Below, one piece after another: positions 7,854 to 15,871 of a DNA stretch of 38,469 bases. The notes beneath the pieces were generated by a model. The model searched no databases and was not told where the DNA came from. It saw nothing but the letters and a program-made list of their open reading frames with translations. This DNA comes from Pseudomonadota bacterium (GTDB taxonomy: Bacteria; Desulfobacterota; WTBG01; JAPLJA01), in the NCBI GenBank assembly GCA_026388815.1, contig JAPLJA010000165.1, forward strand, positions 1 to 38,469, read 5' to 3'. The translations under genes were made by a program, and so were the position numbers. Each line of letters opens with the position of its first letter. Positions within the stretch are counted from its first letter, which is position 1.

Positions 7854-9050
7854 ATGAATAAACCACAATTGCCCCAACTTAATGAAATTTTCTTATTTCT
7901 AATGATTCTTTTTATTGGACTGGTTCTCCGTTTAATTCACCTGAATGGACCCCTTAGTTTTGATGAGGTATGCAGCTGGTCTTTTGCGCGGAGAACCCCT
8001 TTTATCCAAATGTGGAATGTTGCTTTATCTGACCCTACCCCTCCTCTGTACTACGCCGTCTTGCATTTCACGATGCGTTTCTTGGGAGATACTCCTGCCC
8101 TCATGCGGATACCATCTGTGGTATTCGGTATGCTCATACTTCCGCTTGTCTACTGGTGTATGCGCCAAGGCTCTTTCAGAAAGATGGATGGGTTGTATGC
8201 TGTGCTCTTGGTTTCGGTATCATCTATGCTCGTCTATTATTCCCAGGAATTGCGTGCGTACATCATGTTAGCCTTTTTAGGGGTTTTATCGGTAGGTCTG
8301 CTCTTGCGCTGTCTCAGGAATCCCACTTTGGCAAATAATCTCTTCTATGCAGTAGCCATATTCATAATGTCATATACTCATCATTACGGTCTTTTCCTTC
8401 TTGCTGCACAAATCCTCTGCATCATACTCTACCGGCGATGGCAGACACTGCTCGTATCATTATTGACATCTGCTTTGATTGCACTCCCGTTATTCCTTCG
8501 GATCCTCCAGGGGAAGTTTAATTATTCCGACGCAATAGATAGGGTTACCAACTGGGGAGCTGTCATTGCCTTGATCAACATGCTCAATGTGGGCACCATT
8601 GACCTGATAACAATTACTGAGCAGCAGCCGGGTCCTCATGTAGCATATCAAAATTTCTCTATGAATCTTGCCATTTCCATCGTAGGCCTTGTTATTTTCT
8701 TGATCATATTCTTGATCGGATTGACAAAACTGAAGGGATACGCCCCTGAACAACGGCAGTTTATGGTGATTCTGGGAATCTGTATTGTTGTTCCAGTAAC
8801 ACTGGCACTGTTGGCTGGCAGTCCATTATCACCAAGGCCTCAATGGCTCCTGAGAGGACTGATATACATCTGGCCGCTTTATTACATGCTTGCAGTAGTT
8901 AACTGCAGCAAATCGCGGTTCAAAGGATTTTTCATAGCAATCATTGTATTGATAAATTGTCTTTCCCTTTACCCATATTACACGATGTTTTCTCGCTGTA
9001 AGGAAGCCACTGCCCTTGAACAATTAAACAGCAGAACGACCAACATTTAG
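7854..9050 (+). CDS. GT39-like (GT-C fold) membrane glycosyltransferase, probable 3' frameshift
   Basis: A polytopic membrane protein of the PMT/ArnT superclass, expected to move a sugar from a polyprenyl-phosphate donor to an acceptor on the outer face of the membrane. LSFDEVCSWSF in the first large loop carries the acidic catalytic motif, DPTPPLYYAVLHF is the hallmark that follows, and about ten hydrophobic segments complete it. ATG 7854 follows TAGAGG. The frame stops at 9048-9050, but frame +1 from about 9049 stays open to 9216 and reads like protein (DAQSVPVTVPPYTKGDVYFF, then WWIDDTACLKPF). The true C-terminus may therefore have been lost to an indel near 9048. Confidence 0.75.
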   Translation: MNKPQLPQLNEIFLFLMILFIGLVLRLIHLNGPLSFDEVCSWSFARRTPFIQMWNVALSDPTPPLYYAVLHFTMRFLGDTPALMRIPSVVFGMLILPLVYWCMRQGSFRKMDGLYAVLLVSVSSMLVYYSQELRAYIMLAFLGVLSVGLLLRCLRNPTLANNLFYAVAIFIMSYTHHYGLFLLAAQILCIILYRRWQTLLVSLLTSALIALPLFLRILQGKFNYSDAIDRVTNWGAVIALINMLNVGTIDLITITEQQPGPHVAYQNFSMNLAISIVGLVIFLIIFLIGLTKLKGYAPEQRQFMVILGICIVVPVTLALLAGSPLSPRPQWLLRGLIYIWPLYYMLAVVNCSKSRFKGFFIAIIVLINCLSLYPYYTMFSRCKEATALEQLNSRTTNI

Positions 9051-9051
9051 A

Positions 9052-9216
9052 GATGCCCAGTCTGTTCCTGTAACTGTTCCTCCTTATACCAAAGGGGATG
9101 TATACTTCTTCTGGTGGATAGATGACACCGCATGTCTCAAACCATTCCCGCAGAACAGGATATTTGTCTATGATGGGGAAAAAAATTCCTGGAAGAGATA
9201 TGGAATTCAGAAATAA
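9052..9216 (+). pseudogene. Frameshifted C-terminal tail of the preceding GT-C gene or another gene's remnant
   Basis: This frame has no start codon and begins two bases after the stop of the GT39-like gene in a different frame. It encodes VPPYTKGDVYFFWWIDD, then CLKPFPQNRIFVYDGEKNSW, and ends KRYGIQK* at 9214-9216. The composition is protein-like and resembles the short soluble tail found after the last membrane helix in GT39-type proteins. It could instead be the 3' end of a deleted gene. Confidence 0.4.
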
Positions 9217-9234
9217 GGTATGCCGTAAGGTGTT

Positions 9235-10195
9235 TTATGAAGATTCTGGTGAATATGGGGTATTAGTTCGGTGACCAAAGGGACGGAGGCATGCCGTAAG
9301 CCCTATCCAGATCAGGGAAACTGCTCCTATTCTGATGAAGTTGGGGAGGGGTTGACCAGAGGCATACACAGGTATCATGCGGTTCAAAAATTCCACGGAA
9401 GAATCCATCGGGGTAAAATGATACCCAACATAGTAGTGCAATAGCAGAGATAACGCAATCCAGTGGTAGACACGGACCTTTGAGTGATAGAGAATCGGTT
9501 CAATGATTTTTGTAGTTACCACAATGACCGCTGGCAGCATATAAAGGAAGAGACGGGTCTTATCCGCACCGTAGAACAGAAGGATAAACCCGACTATCGT
9601 TGCTATTAACCAGTGCAGGTTATGCCGAAAGAAGTTCCAGCTATCCGCCATTCTGTATAAAAAAGAATGAGTGGCAGCAGGCCGAGATCGCTGAATATTT
9701 CGAGGATGAAATTTGGCCAGAATTTTTCGTTTGTTACTTGATAAACGAAAATTCCTTGCAGATCACCGATTGCATTATAGGAATTATGAACCTCGATTGC
9801 ACTTCGTACGATGAAGAGTGTTACGGCAGGAAAGAGAATCAAGGTGCTGAGATAGAACAGTGCATTCTTACTCTTACCTCCACGAGTCTGCATGTAGTGA
9901 ACAAATACCACCGGTACAAAAAACAGGATAGATTCTTTTTGCAAGACTCCTACCGTCATTAGAGGTGGAATGAGATGATATTTTTCCGTAGCCATGAGGT
10001 AGAGAAGAGCAAGTATGAACATTTTGGTTTGAAAATCGATATAGAAGGGAGAGTACCACCTAAATACAGGAGAAGATCACCACTGCCCGACTGGAAAGAA
10101 TCTATGCCGAGGAAAGTGGCAATCACAGGAGCAATTCTTATAAGGAGGACAAACAGGAACAGCACCTGTATAGCACGTTGTTTACTGTGCATCAT
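9235..10195 (-). pseudogene. Polytopic membrane protein gene broken by two frameshifts
   Basis: Three consecutive minus-strand frames join into one protein of about 320 residues. The first (start ATG near 10195) runs through DSFQSGSGDLLLYLGGTLP. A shift near 10045 leads to FYIDFQTKMFILALLYLMA. A second shift in the A6 run at 9659-9664 (T6 on the coding strand) leads to LYRMADSWNFFRHNLHWLIA, ending at 9235. Several hydrophobic segments suggest an EpsG-like or GT-C-like membrane protein, but I do not recognise the family. It lies 22 bp downstream of the acetyltransferase gene and would be the last gene of that operon. The homopolymer site means one shift could be a sequencing error. The other is not in a long run. 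Confidence 0.65.
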
Positions 10196-10217
10196 GATTC
10201 TATGGGTATTTAACAGA

Positions 10218-10793
10218 TTATGAAATTTCCGTTACAACAGCACCCCTGATTTCATATTTCAATCCGCATCTGCACTGGAAGGGGGAAATACCAGGAGGGA
10301 TTATCTCAGAACAGCGGCACATGTATCCTTTAAACCTTGCAGGATGGCCGTAAACGATATGGTAGGGAGGAACGTCTCTGGTAACGACTGACCCAGCCCC
10401 GATAAAGGCATATTCGCCGATGGTTATTCCGCAGATAATGGTGGCATTTGCCCCAATAGTAGCACCTCTTTTGATGAGGGTGCCGGTCAGTTCTTCCGGT
10501 CTTCTCTTGTTTTGAGCCCGGGGCTTAAGTTCATTTGTAAAGACTGCAGCGGGGCCTATAAAAACATCGTCTTCAATCGTAATATTATCCCAGATTGCTA
10601 CGTTATTCTTTACAGTAACACCGTTCCCTATCCTCACGTAGTTCTCAATGTAACACCCCTCACCTATGTTGCAATCATTACCAATTACCGCTCCCAGCAT
10701 TACATGGACGTTTCTCCAGATTCGTGTGCCATCACCAATACTCTGTGACTCTACTACGGCATCGTTATGGATAAAAGGAACCTTGTGCTTCAT
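10218..10793 (-). CDS. Hexapeptide-repeat N-acetyltransferase (WbpD/WlbB type)
   Basis: A left-handed beta-helix acyltransferase of 191 residues, expected to acetylate the 3-amino group of a UDP-sugar with acetyl-CoA. Hexapeptide repeats run from IGDGTRIWRNVHV through ITIGEYAFIGAGSVVTRDVP, the classic family ending. The loop FTNELKPRAQNK with an adjacent RRPEELTGTLIKRGATIG stretch is typical of WbpD-like enzymes. The tail has two Cys pairs (MCRCSEI and FQCRCGLKYEI), a zinc-ribbon-like feature often seen in these enzymes. I place the start at ATG 10793, not at the longer 10859, because GGGGGAG lies just before it and the protein then matches family length. It follows the GT2 gene in one transcription unit with the aminotransferase and dehydrogenase. 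Confidence 0.85.
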   Translation of the reverse strand: MKHKVPFIHNDAVVESQSIGDGTRIWRNVHVMLGAVIGNDCNIGEGCYIENYVRIGNGVTVKNNVAIWDNITIEDDVFIGPAAVFTNELKPRAQNKRRPEELTGTLIKRGATIGANATIICGITIGEYAFIGAGSVVTRDVPPYHIVYGHPARFKGYMCRCSEIIPPGISPFQCRCGLKYEIRGAVVTEIS

Positions 10794-10804
10794 ATGCGCT
10801 CCCC

Positions 10805-11524
10805 CTATTGGCGAAAACCAAGACCAAGCAGGAAAAGTGGCCTGAGAATGCTCCACCAACCGGTTATGGGCTGCATCTTGGTGTAACCAAGTGCTTTTGG
10901 CGGATATATCTTTGTCACCGGTACCTCTTTTGTCCTGTAGCCAAGTTTAATCACTTTATAGTACAGATATGGCTCAAGTTCATATTGGTCAAGCCACTCC
11001 TGCCAGAGATTAATACGTTTGTCCTGAAAAAGTGATGTCCTGAACGCTCGAAATCCATTGGTACTGTCTGTCACCCACTTTCCAGAGACCAGAGAAAACA
11101 GAATGGGGTGGGCTTTCGTTGCGAATATTCTATAGAGAGGCATTTTCCCGTAGTAGCCGCCTTTTTTGAACCGTGAACCCTGAACGAAGTCATACCCTTC
11201 TCTCGTTATCGGACTTATTAGCCTTACAATTTCCTCTGGATTATCTTTATTGTTGCCAGCAATGATTACAATGATGTCAAAGGAATTGGCAAGGCTATAC
11301 TCTATCCCTTTACGGATGGCACAGCCGACCCCCAGGGTCTTCCCGAGGGGGATGATGGTTGCCCCCAGCGCTCTTGCCGTTTCCGGCGAGCTGTCATCAG
11401 AGCCGTCATCTACTATGAGTATTTCATCTACAACGGATGTATCTATTCTTGATACAACTTTGTCAATTTTGTGGAACTCGTTATAGCAGGGTGCAATACA
11501 GATTATCCGTTTCCCATCAAACAC
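10805..11524 (-). CDS. GT2 glycosyltransferase, DPM1/polyprenyl-phosphate type
   Basis: A 239-residue family 2 glycosyltransferase with the GT-A fold. IICIAPCYNEFHKIDKVV and ILIVDDGSDDSS form the nucleotide-binding start. The position of the usual DXD reads IIAGNNKDNPEEI, a variant found in one DPM1-like subgroup, with the Asp of KDNP as the likely metal ligand. Later motifs are GSRFKKGGYYGKMP and DSTNGFRAFR. Such enzymes typically transfer a sugar from a nucleotide donor to polyprenyl phosphate at the cytoplasmic face. No C-terminal membrane anchor is evident beyond the short hydrophobic end. The start is GTG 11524, three bases after the aminotransferase stop, which indicates translational coupling. 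The acetyltransferase start follows 11 bp downstream. Confidence 0.85.
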   Translation of the reverse strand: MFDGKRIICIAPCYNEFHKIDKVVSRIDTSVVDEILIVDDGSDDSSPETARALGATIIPLGKTLGVGCAIRKGIEYSLANSFDIIVIIAGNNKDNPEEIVRLISPITREGYDFVQGSRFKKGGYYGKMPLYRIFATKAHPILFSLVSGKWVTDSTNGFRAFRTSLFQDKRINLWQEWLDQYELEPYLYYKVIKLGYRTKEVPVTKIYPPKALGYTKMQPITGWWSILRPLFLLGLGFRQ

Positions 11525-11527
11525 AGG

Positions 11528-12643
11528 TCACTCGCTGCCCTCTGTACAAAGACGGGTGAGAATCTCACAGACAGAATCTATCTGGTCGTCAGTAATTTCA
11601 GGAAAGAGAGGAAGAGAGATAATCTTTTTTGTAAGAGATTCAGCATGAGGGAAGTCGCCTTCTTTGTATTCCAGATAGGCGTAGGCTTTTTGCAGATGGA
11701 GGGGTATGGGATAGTGAATACCGCAGTAAATCCCCTTTTCAGCCATTTTCTCGATAATCAAATCCCGGCTGCCCGGAACCTGTATGACAAAGAGATGGTA
11801 GACGTGGGTGGAATGATCGGCTTTGGCAGGAAGGGTAATTGATGGATTCGATTCAAGGTTCCTCCTGTACCGTTCAGCTGCCCTTATCCGTGCCTTATTC
11901 CACTCCTCTAAAAATCGGAGTTTCACATTGAGAATGGCTGCCTGAATCTCATCGAGACGGCTGTTCATCCCAAAGGTCGGATGATAGTATTTTTTCGTTG
12001 AACCGTAGTTCCTTAAGCCCAAGAGGTTTTGATAAACCGTTTCATCGGCCGTGGTGACACCCCCTCCATCTCCGAAGGCTCCAAGATTTTTCCCTGGATA
12101 GAAGCTGAAGGCGGCTGCCTTTCCCCAGCTTCCGGCTCGACGGTTTTTATACTGAGCGCCGTGAGCCTGGCAGGCATCTTCGATAACAATAAGATTATGC
12201 TTTTCCGCGATGGCGTTTATCGTATCCATGGGGGCGACCTGTCCGTAAAGGTGGACAGGGATAATCGCTTTCGTTTTTGAGGTAATAGCCTTCTTGATGG
12301 TATTCACATCAATTAAATACGTCTTAGGATCACAGTCAACAAATACAGGCCTTCCCCCTGCAAGTTCAATAGCTGCTGACGTGGCAAAAAAGGTATTTAC
12401 AGCAGTTATCACCTCGTCCCCCGGTGAGATCCCCGTTGCTCTCAATGCAAGGTGGATGGCATCAGTACCAGAGGCTACACCCACAGCATAGACTGAACCG
12501 ATAAACTCTGCGAAATTCTTTTCAAAAGTGGAAACCTGTTTGCCCAGGATAAAAGACGAACTGCTAAGGACGTTCTCAATAGCCTTTCTGAGTTCATCCT
12601 TGTGGTGTTCATACTGGATCTTTAAGTCAACTAATGGAATCAT
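11528..12643 (-). CDS. DegT/DnrJ/EryC1/StrS-family sugar aminotransferase
   Basis: A PLP-dependent aminotransferase of 371 residues that converts a keto-sugar nucleotide to the amino sugar, using glutamate as donor in known relatives. [17 protein letters not shown] binds the PLP phosphate, [10 protein letters not shown] (Asp156) contacts the pyridine, and [16 protein letters not shown] holds the Schiff-base Lys185. Length is normal. AGGAG precedes ATG 12643. With the upstream Gfo/Idh dehydrogenase and the downstream acetyltransferase, it matches the WbpB-WbpE-WbpD order of steps leading to a 2,3-diacetamido uronic acid or a related 3-acetamido sugar. The UDP-sugar 6-dehydrogenase (WbpA) that would begin that route is not in the window, so the exact product is open. 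Confidence 0.9.
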   Translation of the reverse strand: MIPLVDLKIQYEHHKDELRKAIENVLSSSSFILGKQVSTFEKNFAEFIGSVYAVGVASGTDAIHLALRATGISPGDEVITAVNTFFATSAAIELAGGRPVFVDCDPKTYLIDVNTIKKAITSKTKAIIPVHLYGQVAPMDTINAIAEKHNLIVIEDACQAHGAQYKNRRAGSWGKAAAFSFYPGKNLGAFGDGGGVTTADETVYQNLLGLRNYGSTKKYYHPTFGMNSRLDEIQAAILNVKLRFLEEWNKARIRAAERYRRNLESNPSITLPAKADHSTHVYHLFVIQVPGSRDLIIEKMAEKGIYCGIHYPIPLHLQKAYAYLEYKEGDFPHAESLTKKIISLPLFPEITDDQIDSVCEILTRLCTEGSE

Positions 12644-12684
12644 TCATTTCTCCTGCGTTAACTCGTTCTCAGGGTATTGGTTAG

Positions 12685-13698
12685 TCAGTCTATGGTAACA
12701 ATTTTACTCTGTTCTTTCATTGATTGAGTTGCTGCTTCAAGTGCTTTTACAACATTGAGGCCATCCAGACCATCTGTAAGGGGCTGGGCGCCGGTTTTTA
12801 CACAGGCAATAAAATGCTCGCATTCTGCAAGGAGAGGTTCATTGAGCTTAATGCTGGGGATTACAACCTCCCCCTCCCTGATGGAAAGGCGGAAATCGGT
12901 AAAGCTGTCATGATAACCTTCGTCCTTATCAAAACCCTTGTTGTAGATTCGGATGGGCTCGGAAAGATTCATATCATCCCATACGAGCATCTTTTTTTCA
13001 CCCACTACGGTAATCTGACGGACTTTGCGAGGATTCAGCCAGCTTGCATGGACATGTGCAACAACCCCTTTTTTGTATTCAAACGTCGCATACACCACAT
13101 CTTCGATATCCTTATTCAGATAGCATCCTCCGCGTGCAGTAACAGATTTTGGATTTTCACCGAGCCAGTAGGAGAATATGGATATATCGTGTGACGCAAG
13201 GTCCCACAGTGCATTAACATCATAACGTACGGGACCCAGATTTGTCCTGTTTGCATCTATGAGATAGATCTGTCCTAATTCGCCGCGATCGATGTATTCC
13301 TTTGCAGCCCTGATTCCTGCATTGTATTTAAACGTATGTCCTACAAACAGGATCCAGTTCTTTTTTTGAGCAGTTTCAATAAGCTGCTGGCATTCAGGCG
13401 CAGAGGATGCCAAAGGCTTCTCAACAAACACGTGATGTCCTGATTCAAGGCTCTTTTTAGCAAGGGTGAAGTGTGTGGATGTGGGTGTCGAAATTACTGT
13501 GCAGTCTAACTTTTTATTTTTCAAAATTTCTGATGGTTCGGTGGTTGTTTTTATTTGAGGGAACCGTTTTTTTATTTGAAGTAACCTGTTGCTGTTGGTA
13601 TCACAAACCATCTGAACATCTACACCCTCCATAGAAACAAAATTACGGAGGATATTCGGCCCCCACCTTCCGACCCCTATGACGCCCAAAGAAATCAT
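12685..13698 (-). CDS. Gfo/Idh/MocA-family NAD(P)-dependent sugar dehydrogenase
   Basis: A 337-residue oxidoreductase with an N-terminal Rossmann fold (GVIGVGRWGPN, residues 6-16), the family catalytic motif EKPLA (Lys94), and the second-domain His in ALWDLASHDISIF. It would oxidise a sugar nucleotide, plausibly C3 of a UDP-N-acetylhexosamine or its uronate, to the keto form used by the adjacent aminotransferase 41 bp downstream. Sequence features (NRTNLGPVRYDVNALWDL) fit the sugar-nucleotide branch of the family and WbpB-like use, but substrate assignment is inferred from neighbours. The ribosome-binding site before ATG 13698 is weak (GTGGGG). It is the first gene of the minus-strand run that ends in the broken gene at 9235. 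Confidence 0.85.
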   Translation of the reverse strand: MISLGVIGVGRWGPNILRNFVSMEGVDVQMVCDTNSNRLLQIKKRFPQIKTTTEPSEILKNKKLDCTVISTPTSTHFTLAKKSLESGHHVFVEKPLASSAPECQQLIETAQKKNWILFVGHTFKYNAGIRAAKEYIDRGELGQIYLIDANRTNLGPVRYDVNALWDLASHDISIFSYWLGENPKSVTARGGCYLNKDIEDVVYATFEYKKGVVAHVHASWLNPRKVRQITVVGEKKMLVWDDMNLSEPIRIYNKGFDKDEGYHDSFTDFRLSIREGEVVIPSIKLNEPLLAECEHFIACVKTGAQPLTDGLDGLNVVKALEAATQSMKEQSKIVTID

Positions 13699-13804
13699 TT
13701 TAAATTACCCCACTATGAAAATTACAGTTCATTTTTTCTCCCTGATTCTGCTATGTAACCTCAACAAGGCACATTTTCCCTGTAATATATAATACAGATT
13801 TTAG

Positions 13805-15685
13805 TTAATATCCATTATAAATAACTAATGACTTTGGTGGATCCAGGATACGGATAAAACCGACGGGATCGTTACCGACAAATACTCTCTCCAGTTTCCG
13901 TACAGGGTTAGTCTTGAAACCTTTCATCCAGTGATAGTTGATGACAATCTCGCCACTCTGAGGAACTACGTTGCTCAGTTCCAGCCGGTTGTAATCCGAT
14001 TTTACTACGCCCTTGCCTTTTAGAAAAAAGGAAGATTCTCTTTTGACCTGATAGATGGAAAATTTATCAATCTCCTTCAATTTAAGAATGTATCTCGGAA
14101 ACTGGGAAAAAACCTTTTTTGATTCCTCGCTCCAGCAGACAATCCACTTAACATTGTAGAGGTTGAACTGTTGTTGCAACTTGTCAAGAGAGTAGTCGCC
14201 GATCTTCTTTTCAAAAAGGAGTCCTGCTGTAAAGCTTGCATAACTGTGCTTGATAGGGTACATCGGACGGGGGCCACATAAGAATTCACGTTTCACATAT
14301 TCTGGAAAAAGGGCGGGAAGGTGACCTCCATAGTATTGGTGGTTCGTGGTATATTCTGAGTCCTCAATAAGGATTCTTCCCTCCCGGGTAGTAGCGTGTG
14401 CAAGCCAGTTCAGGAGCTCTCTTAAGGGAGCGGGAAACTCGCAGCTCAACTGGTAGAGCTGGTAGCCGTATACCGTCTTGAGGGGTTTGAATACCGGCTG
14501 CACCAGAAGTACCGTGATCAGGGAGAGGATAAAGGTGGTTTCGAGTATACCTTTCCCCCTGAAGAGGGTGCGGAGTAGTACGCCCAGGCCTGCACTCGCG
14601 GGCAGGAGGAGGAATAGGTTCAGGGGAAGGGTGAACCGCTGGGGTTGTAATTGGGGAAAGACGGCGGTGTGTGAACCATAGTAGGCGGCAGCAAAGAGAA
14701 AAAATATTCCACCCAGCAGTGAAAGTGAGAGTTTTTGTTTCCCCTCTTTCCACCAGCCGAAGAACCCGGCGAGGCTGAAGAGCAACAGGAGTGCATCCAT
14801 GAAGGTATTGTTGAGCGCGGGTGTCTTCCGGTGCAGTATGCTCTGGGTCTGCCGGATATAGACATTGAGAGGTTCAAGCACATTTTCAATCTGTAGGGTG
14901 AAGTGGTAATTTTCAGGTCGTGTGGTCTTGTCTTGGAAAAACTGGGTGACGGGTATCAGCCAGTAACTGTTGAGTGAAAGTACAATGAGTGCCATGAGGG
15001 CAAGCGAAAGGTGGTGCCGGGGGGTGAGTGTTTTGAAGTGGCAGACATAGAGGATGAGCAGGGGTGGCACGAGGAGGAGGGGGGAGAGGATGTGCATCAG
15101 GAGCACCAGGGATGAGAGAAGGGTAGTGAGGAGATACCGCTTCCAGGTAAAGTGGTGAAAGAGTGTGTAGAAAAGAGAGAGAAGGTAGAGGGAGAGGAAG
15201 CTTACCCACACAAAGCTTACCATTCCCCAGCTCACGAAATCAACGGCGAGGGAGAGGTGGAACAGGAGCAGGGCCATGAGTGCAGCGAGGAGGCCGTGTT
15301 CTCGGGAGAGGGAGAAATTTCTGGCCGAGAGGTAGATGAGCAGAGGATAGGAGAGGAGAAGAAGAATCAGGTAGAGTTTAAAGGCACACCCTTCTCCCAG
15401 CAGGGGAGAGAGGATAAAAAACAAAAGTTCCCATGCTTTGTTGTCGGCGTTGACCAGTGCGCCGTGAGGAAAGCCGGCGAGAAAGAAGGGATCGTATCCC
15501 CAACATTTTCCACTAGATAACAGGAATCTTTTTGTAGTGAGGCAATGAGAGAAATGCATCGAGTAGTCATCAGTATAGATGGGAGAATTGGAGAAGATGT
15601 CAACAGGTTGCAATAAAAGGGTAATCGAAAATGCTGATAAGAGGAAAATCAGAACTAATCCTACGAGCGTGGCTCTATTGGTCAT
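13805..15685 (-). CDS. Large polytopic membrane protein, GT-C-like (PTPS-related/YfhO-like layout)
   Basis: A 626-residue protein with about ten membrane segments over residues 1-400 and a soluble C-terminal part. Early loop motifs are YTDDYSMHFSHC and GYDPFFLAGFPHG, which match the family often called 6-pyruvoyl-tetrahydropterin-synthase-related membrane proteins; these have the GT-C topology of lipid-linked sugar transferases. The Asp pair in the first loop is a candidate catalytic site. The C-terminal region (YNVKWIVCWSEESKKVFSQF) has a close counterpart in the divergent gene at 15872 (VKYVVVWNEKTKQYFSGYP), so the two are relatives. ATG 15685 follows GAGGG. Coding sequence is rich in CTC/CTT Leu codons, giving long purine-rich tracts on the plus strand (about 15000-15420) unlike its neighbours. 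Exact function unknown. Confidence 0.7.
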   Translation of the reverse strand: MTNRATLVGLVLIFLLSAFSITLLLQPVDIFSNSPIYTDDYSMHFSHCLTTKRFLLSSGKCWGYDPFFLAGFPHGALVNADNKAWELLFFILSPLLGEGCAFKLYLILLLLSYPLLIYLSARNFSLSREHGLLAALMALLLFHLSLAVDFVSWGMVSFVWVSFLSLYLLSLFYTLFHHFTWKRYLLTTLLSSLVLLMHILSPLLLVPPLLILYVCHFKTLTPRHHLSLALMALIVLSLNSYWLIPVTQFFQDKTTRPENYHFTLQIENVLEPLNVYIRQTQSILHRKTPALNNTFMDALLLLFSLAGFFGWWKEGKQKLSLSLLGGIFFLFAAAYYGSHTAVFPQLQPQRFTLPLNLFLLLPASAGLGVLLRTLFRGKGILETTFILSLITVLLVQPVFKPLKTVYGYQLYQLSCEFPAPLRELLNWLAHATTREGRILIEDSEYTTNHQYYGGHLPALFPEYVKREFLCGPRPMYPIKHSYASFTAGLLFEKKIGDYSLDKLQQQFNLYNVKWIVCWSEESKKVFSQFPRYILKLKEIDKFSIYQVKRESSFFLKGKGVVKSDYNRLELSNVVPQSGEIVINYHWMKGFKTNPVRKLERVFVGNDPVGFIRILDPPKSLVIYNGY

Positions 15686-15871
15686 TTCAGTACCCTCAAT
15701 CGATGGCTATACATGAAACATTTGAAAAAATCTAATTCTTTACATATCATAGTATCACATCGTGAAGCTTGGTGAAAGGACTTCCACGCTTTATTGGGTA
15801 AACGTATCATTGAAAATTATTACAATCTAAGCATGCACAGTTAAGGTAGAATTGTATGGAAACAGGGAGAA

